Made by a program: the position numbers and the translations under genes. From Salibacterium halotolerans (lineage in GTDB: Bacteria > Bacillota > Bacilli > Bacillales > Marinococcaceae), in assembly GCF_900115625.1 (NCBI RefSeq), contig NZ_FOXD01000018.1:1-64000 (forward strand): a stretch of DNA of 64,000 nucleotides, read 5' to 3'. How positions within the stretch are numbered: position 1 is the stretch's first letter; each line of letters begins with the position of its first letter. The notes under the pieces are model-generated. The model worked only from the letters and a program-made list of their open reading frames with translations. It ran no database searches and was not told where the DNA came from. Shown here one piece after another: positions 61,109 through 64,000 of the stretch.

Positions 61109-62686
61109 TTACTCTGTATGATTTTCAATCTGCTCGCGGATCTGTCGCTGCCGTTCTTCTTCTTCGAGCTCCCGGGTCCTCCGGTAATCTTTGCGTATCG
61201 ATTTGAGCAGCGATAAAGCGGAGACGAACAGCACGACGGAGAAAGGAAGCGCTCCGACGAGAGAAGCGGTCTGCAGTCCGTTCAGCCCGGCGCTTATAAT
61301 GAGAATCAAAGCGAGCGAAGCAATCAGGGTACCCCAGATAATCTTCAGAATGACCGATGGGTTCTGATCGCCGTTTGATGTCATCATACCAAGCACAAAC
61401 GTGGCGGAGTCGGCCGAGGTAACGAGAAACGTAAACAGCAGACATATAGCCAAAACAGATAGAATCGTTCCAAGCGGCACGTTTTCAAGCATAGCAAACA
61501 GAGCGGTGGATGTATTTTCCTGAACAGCCTGCGTGATATTCGTTCCTTGGAACAGATCGAGATGAATCGCTGTCCCGCCGAAAATACCGATCCAGATAAT
61601 ACCGATGAGCGGCGGGGCAACCATGACACCGAGCACAAATTCCCGCAGTGTGCGCCCTTTGGAAATGCGGGCAACGAACATGCCGACAAACGGAGCCCAG
61701 GCGATCGTCCATGCCCAGTAATAGATTGGCCACTCCTGCACCCACGTGCTGTCTGTGTACTGATCCAGCCGGAGACTGGCCTGGAAGAAGTTCTGCACGT
61801 AATCCCCGATTCCGGTGGTCAGTGCGTTTAAAATAAATCCGGTTGGCCCGATAATAAGCATGGCAACCATAAGTATGAGGGCCAGGCCGAGGTTAACATT
61901 GCTTAAGTATTTGATCCCCCGGTCAAGGCCGGACAGTGTGGAAAGCATAAACAAAATAAACATGGCAGCGACAATGCCGAACTGTACGGTACGTCCGGAC
62001 GTCACGTCAAACACGCTGCCGAGGCCGCTGTTGATCTGCAGCACACTCAGCCCAAGTGTTGTCGCGACACCCATGACGGTCGCAATCACGGCTATGATAT
62101 CAATGGAATGACGAAGCGGCTTTTTCCCTTTGTGGCCGATCACCGCATTCATCGTATCGCTGATCAGGCTTCGCTCATCCTGGCGGTAAAGAAAGTAAGA
62201 GATGGCAAGCCCGACGAATGTAAAAGAAGCCCACTGATGGATGCCGTTGTTGAAGAAGGCGTTCCACATCGCTTCACGTGCGGCTGCGGCTGATTCCGCT
62301 TCGACCCCTGTCGCAAATGGAGGCGGAGAACCAAAGTGGGTCATCGGTTCCGCGACGCCCCAGAAGACAATACTGACACCGAATCCGCAGCTGAATAACA
62401 TCGCAATCCAGGTAAAAAGCGGGTACTTCGGTTTCGCATCCATCCCGCCGAGTCTGATTTTGCCGTATTTACTGAACGCAATATAAAAATTAAAAATAAT
62501 CAAAAATAGTACAAACAACAGATAGAACCATCCGAATGTTCCGGCAATCCAGCCGTATACACTGTCCGCTGTCTGCGCTAACGCATCAGGTGCGAGTGCT
62601 CCCCATAACGCAAAGACAAAGATAATCGAAAAAGAAACCCAGAAAATCGTGTTCATGAACTGTAGTCGTTTCGTTTTGTCCTCCAT
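61109..62686 (-). CDS. BCCT-family transporter (betaine/choline/carnitine type)
   Basis: The 525-residue protein has twelve membrane helices. BCCT landmarks are GGMDAKPKYPLFTWIAMLFSCGFGVSIVFWGVAEPMTHF, YWAWTIAWAPFVGMFVARISKGRTLREFVLGV and VTSADSATFVLGMMTS. It imports glycine betaine or a related trimethylammonium compound by sodium symport, usually for osmoprotection. The acidic/basic C-terminal tail (RTRELEEEERQRQIREQIEN) is the kind of osmosensory extension seen in BetP/OpuD-type members. The ATG at 62686 follows AAAGGGGAA; the upstream in-frame ATG has no ribosome site. Confidence 0.93.
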   Translation of the reverse strand: MEDKTKRLQFMNTIFWVSFSIIFVFALWGALAPDALAQTADSVYGWIAGTFGWFYLLFVLFLIIFNFYIAFSKYGKIRLGGMDAKPKYPLFTWIAMLFSCGFGVSIVFWGVAEPMTHFGSPPPFATGVEAESAAAAREAMWNAFFNNGIHQWASFTFVGLAISYFLYRQDERSLISDTMNAVIGHKGKKPLRHSIDIIAVIATVMGVATTLGLSVLQINSGLGSVFDVTSGRTVQFGIVAAMFILFMLSTLSGLDRGIKYLSNVNLGLALILMVAMLIIGPTGFILNALTTGIGDYVQNFFQASLRLDQYTDSTWVQEWPIYYWAWTIAWAPFVGMFVARISKGRTLREFVLGVMVAPPLIGIIWIGIFGGTAIHLDLFQGTNITQAVQENTSTALFAMLENVPLGTILSVLAICLLFTFLVTSADSATFVLGMMTSNGDQNPSVILKIIWGTLIASLALILIISAGLNGLQTASLVGALPFSVVLFVSALSLLKSIRKDYRRTRELEEEERQRQIREQIENHTE

Positions 62687-62919
62687 AGTGTATTCCCCTT
62701 TTGCACATAATAATAAGACAAGTGAATGACAAAGGAACAAGTGGTTTACAGGCTTTAACAGCTATCAGTCCTGTTACCCTTTTTGAAGCAAAATAATGCC
62801 ACCGATTTAAAAAATTTGCTGTAATATGTTGCTGAATGGTCAAACCGTTTCGTATGTGGCGGCTGGTATGTCTGATATAATGAATGTAGAAATTTTAAAT
62901 AGAAATGAAGAGGATAATC

Positions 62920-63849
62920 ATGAGAATAAACAGTGGATTCAACGAAGCTTCTACTGCGGAAAAACAGCCTTTCTCAGAGGTTTTGTCAAAAACAATAAAA
63001 ACAGGAATCATTAAGTCGAACTTATTTCCGATGGCTGCAGGATTAACGCTCGCGTTGTATACGTATCAGCTTGGTATTATAGAGAAGCTTCCGGCTATCA
63101 TCAGCGCGTTTGCCGGATCCATTCTCGTTATGGGGGCAGCGGGTGCCTTTAATAATCTGTATGACCGCGACATCGATTCCATGATGGAACGGACGAAAAC
63201 CCGTCCGACCGTCACCGGAGAAATACAGGCCCGCACCGTGTTGTGGCTGGCGGTGCTTATGAGTATCGCCGGGGTAGGCATTCTTGCTCTGGCGACACCG
63301 CTAGCTGCGCTGCTGGGATTTCTCGGCATCTTTTTTTATGTCGTTCCCTATACGATGTGGAGCAAGCGGCGGACGGTCTATAATACAGAAATCGGCAGTA
63401 TTTCCGGAGCAATGCCGCCGCTCATCGGATGGGCGGCGATGTACCCCGATATCTCCCATCCGGCGGCTCTCGGATTATTTGTCATCACCGTGATGTGGCA
63501 GATGCCGCATTTCTACGCCATTGCGATACGCAAATACGAAGAATACCGGGCAGCCGGAGTGCCAATGCTGCCGGTCGTGAAAGGCGTCCAGCGCACGTAC
63601 GTCCAGACGAACGTCTATCTTGTCATTTTAATCGGCATCAGCTTTCTGCTTGGTACATTGAGTGTTGGGTTAATGCTTGTCTCGCTGCTTCTCAGCGTGA
63701 CCTGGCTGGTACTCAGCATGTATGGGTCAAAAAGAATGGATGCGGAAAAATGGGCAAAATCGATGTTTATTTTTTCCCTCGTTCACATGACGATATTTTT
63801 TTCCACCGTCATTATTTACTCCCTGACCGGCATTTTGTTCCAGCTGTAG
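62920..63849 (+). CDS. ctaB: Protohaem IX farnesyltransferase (haem O synthase)
   Basis: The 309-residue UbiA-superfamily membrane prenyltransferase attaches farnesyl to haem B, making haem O for terminal oxidases. The active-site motif N-x-x-x-D-x-x-x-D is seen in NNLYDRDIDSMMERTKTRP, with KTRPTVTGEI following, and VPYTMWSKRRTVYNTEIGSISGAMPPLIGWAA and MWQMPHFYAIAIRKYEEY later. About nine membrane helices. The ATG at 62920 follows AAGAGGAT; the in-frame ATG at 62905 is less well placed. TATAAT at 62876-62881 is the probable -10. Neighbouring oxidase genes are not in the window. Confidence 0.94.
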   Translation: MRINSGFNEASTAEKQPFSEVLSKTIKTGIIKSNLFPMAAGLTLALYTYQLGIIEKLPAIISAFAGSILVMGAAGAFNNLYDRDIDSMMERTKTRPTVTGEIQARTVLWLAVLMSIAGVGILALATPLAALLGFLGIFFYVVPYTMWSKRRTVYNTEIGSISGAMPPLIGWAAMYPDISHPAALGLFVITVMWQMPHFYAIAIRKYEEYRAAGVPMLPVVKGVQRTYVQTNVYLVILIGISFLLGTLSVGLMLVSLLLSVTWLVLSMYGSKRMDAEKWAKSMFIFSLVHMTIFFSTVIIYSLTGILFQL

Positions 63850-63881
63850 CTCGGGGTTAAAGGAAGGAAAATGTAACTTCA

Positions 63882-64000
63882 ATGGAAATGATGCAGGGAA
63901 CGTACCAACCATCTCTTGTGCTTTTATCTCTATTTATTGCGGCTTTTGCGTCCTATGCCGCCTTTCACGCTGCCGGACGCCTCGGCGGGTCGACTTCCAG
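63882..64000 (+). CDS. MHYT-domain membrane sensor protein, 5' part only
   Basis: The frame opens at ATG 63882 and runs off the right edge after 39 codons: MEMMQGTYQPSLVLLSLFIA then AFASYAAFHAAGRLGG. This is the first helix of the MHYT domain (consensus SYxxxLVxLSxxIAxxASYxALxLAGR), a bacterial membrane sensor usually joined to GGDEF/EAL or kinase domains, which would lie beyond the window. AAAGGAAGG is 13 bases upstream, so the exact start is uncertain. Confidence 0.7.
   Translation, partial: MEMMQGTYQPSLVLLSLFIAAFASYAAFHAAGRLGGSTS

Overview
The window reads as chromosomal DNA of an endospore-forming member of the Bacillaceae. The grounds are Gram-positive ribosome-binding sites (AAGGAGG type, often with GTG or TTG starts), a tricistronic GerA-type germinant-receptor operon, Bacillus-type Zur and Fur boxes, a YrhE/YrhD-like formate dehydrogenase and Rho-independent terminators after most units. 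A BCCT osmolyte transporter, malate:quinone oxidoreductase and class I aldolase would fit a salt-adapted aerobe, but genus cannot be fixed from sequence alone. No rRNA, tRNA, CRISPR array or intact IS element was seen.

Layout. 1-5.4 kb is visibly more AT-rich and damaged: a chimeric lipoprotein/acyltransferase gene at the left edge, an aldo/keto reductase divergent from an MmyB-type regulator, a hydrolase remnant plus frameshifted TetR gene, and an intact MBL-hydrolase/TetR pair. 5.8-14 kb holds a protein built on an eleven-fold nine-residue repeat, an M20 amidohydrolase with a two-gene DUF3100-type membrane system, an alcohol dehydrogenase remnant, a YitT protein, an ABC exporter behind a Fur-like box, and a Phd-antitoxin/Uma2 fusion with its own palindromic operator. 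14-17.8 kb carries a FixH-like lipoprotein/PepSY pair and mqo.

17.9-27.3 kb is one minus-strand 2-aminoethylphosphonate (AEP) catabolic operon: binding protein, ATPase, fused permease, PhnX, a PbfA-like PLP enzyme, PhnW, a saccharopine-dehydrogenase-like oxidoreductase of unknown job and a DeoR regulator. 27.6-36.9 kb holds a glutathione peroxidase, a second aldo/keto reductase, SulP transporter plus ROK regulator, an ABC-F ribosome-protection gene preceded by a four-segment attenuator leader, class I aldolase and an EamA transporter. 37-39.8 kb is a zinc-starvation operon (znuA, CobW GTPase, zinc-free S14) behind Zur boxes; a second Zur-controlled znuA paralogue lies at 50.5 kb. 39.9-44.7 kb is metabolic and small genes, including a 53-residue protein with its own RBS and terminator. 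44.8-50.4 kb is the germination operon extended by a membrane protein and a DUF3231 protein. 51.6-57.9 kb is a formate module (FdhD, small partner, OFA transporter, FdhA, DUF1641), bounded by two nearly identical terminators. 58-64 kb holds bdbD-bdbC, a NERD-domain gene framed by copies of a ~225-250 bp repeat, a BCCT transporter, ctaB and the start of an MHYT-domain gene.

The least explained features are two families of intergenic repeats made of short core words in alternating orientation (TAGTGTCC/GGACACTA at about 10.2, 28.3 and 34.8 kb; AAACGT/ACGTTT units around the NERD gene), the saccharopine-dehydrogenase-like member of the AEP operon, the ABC-F attenuator, and the Phd-Uma2 fusion.
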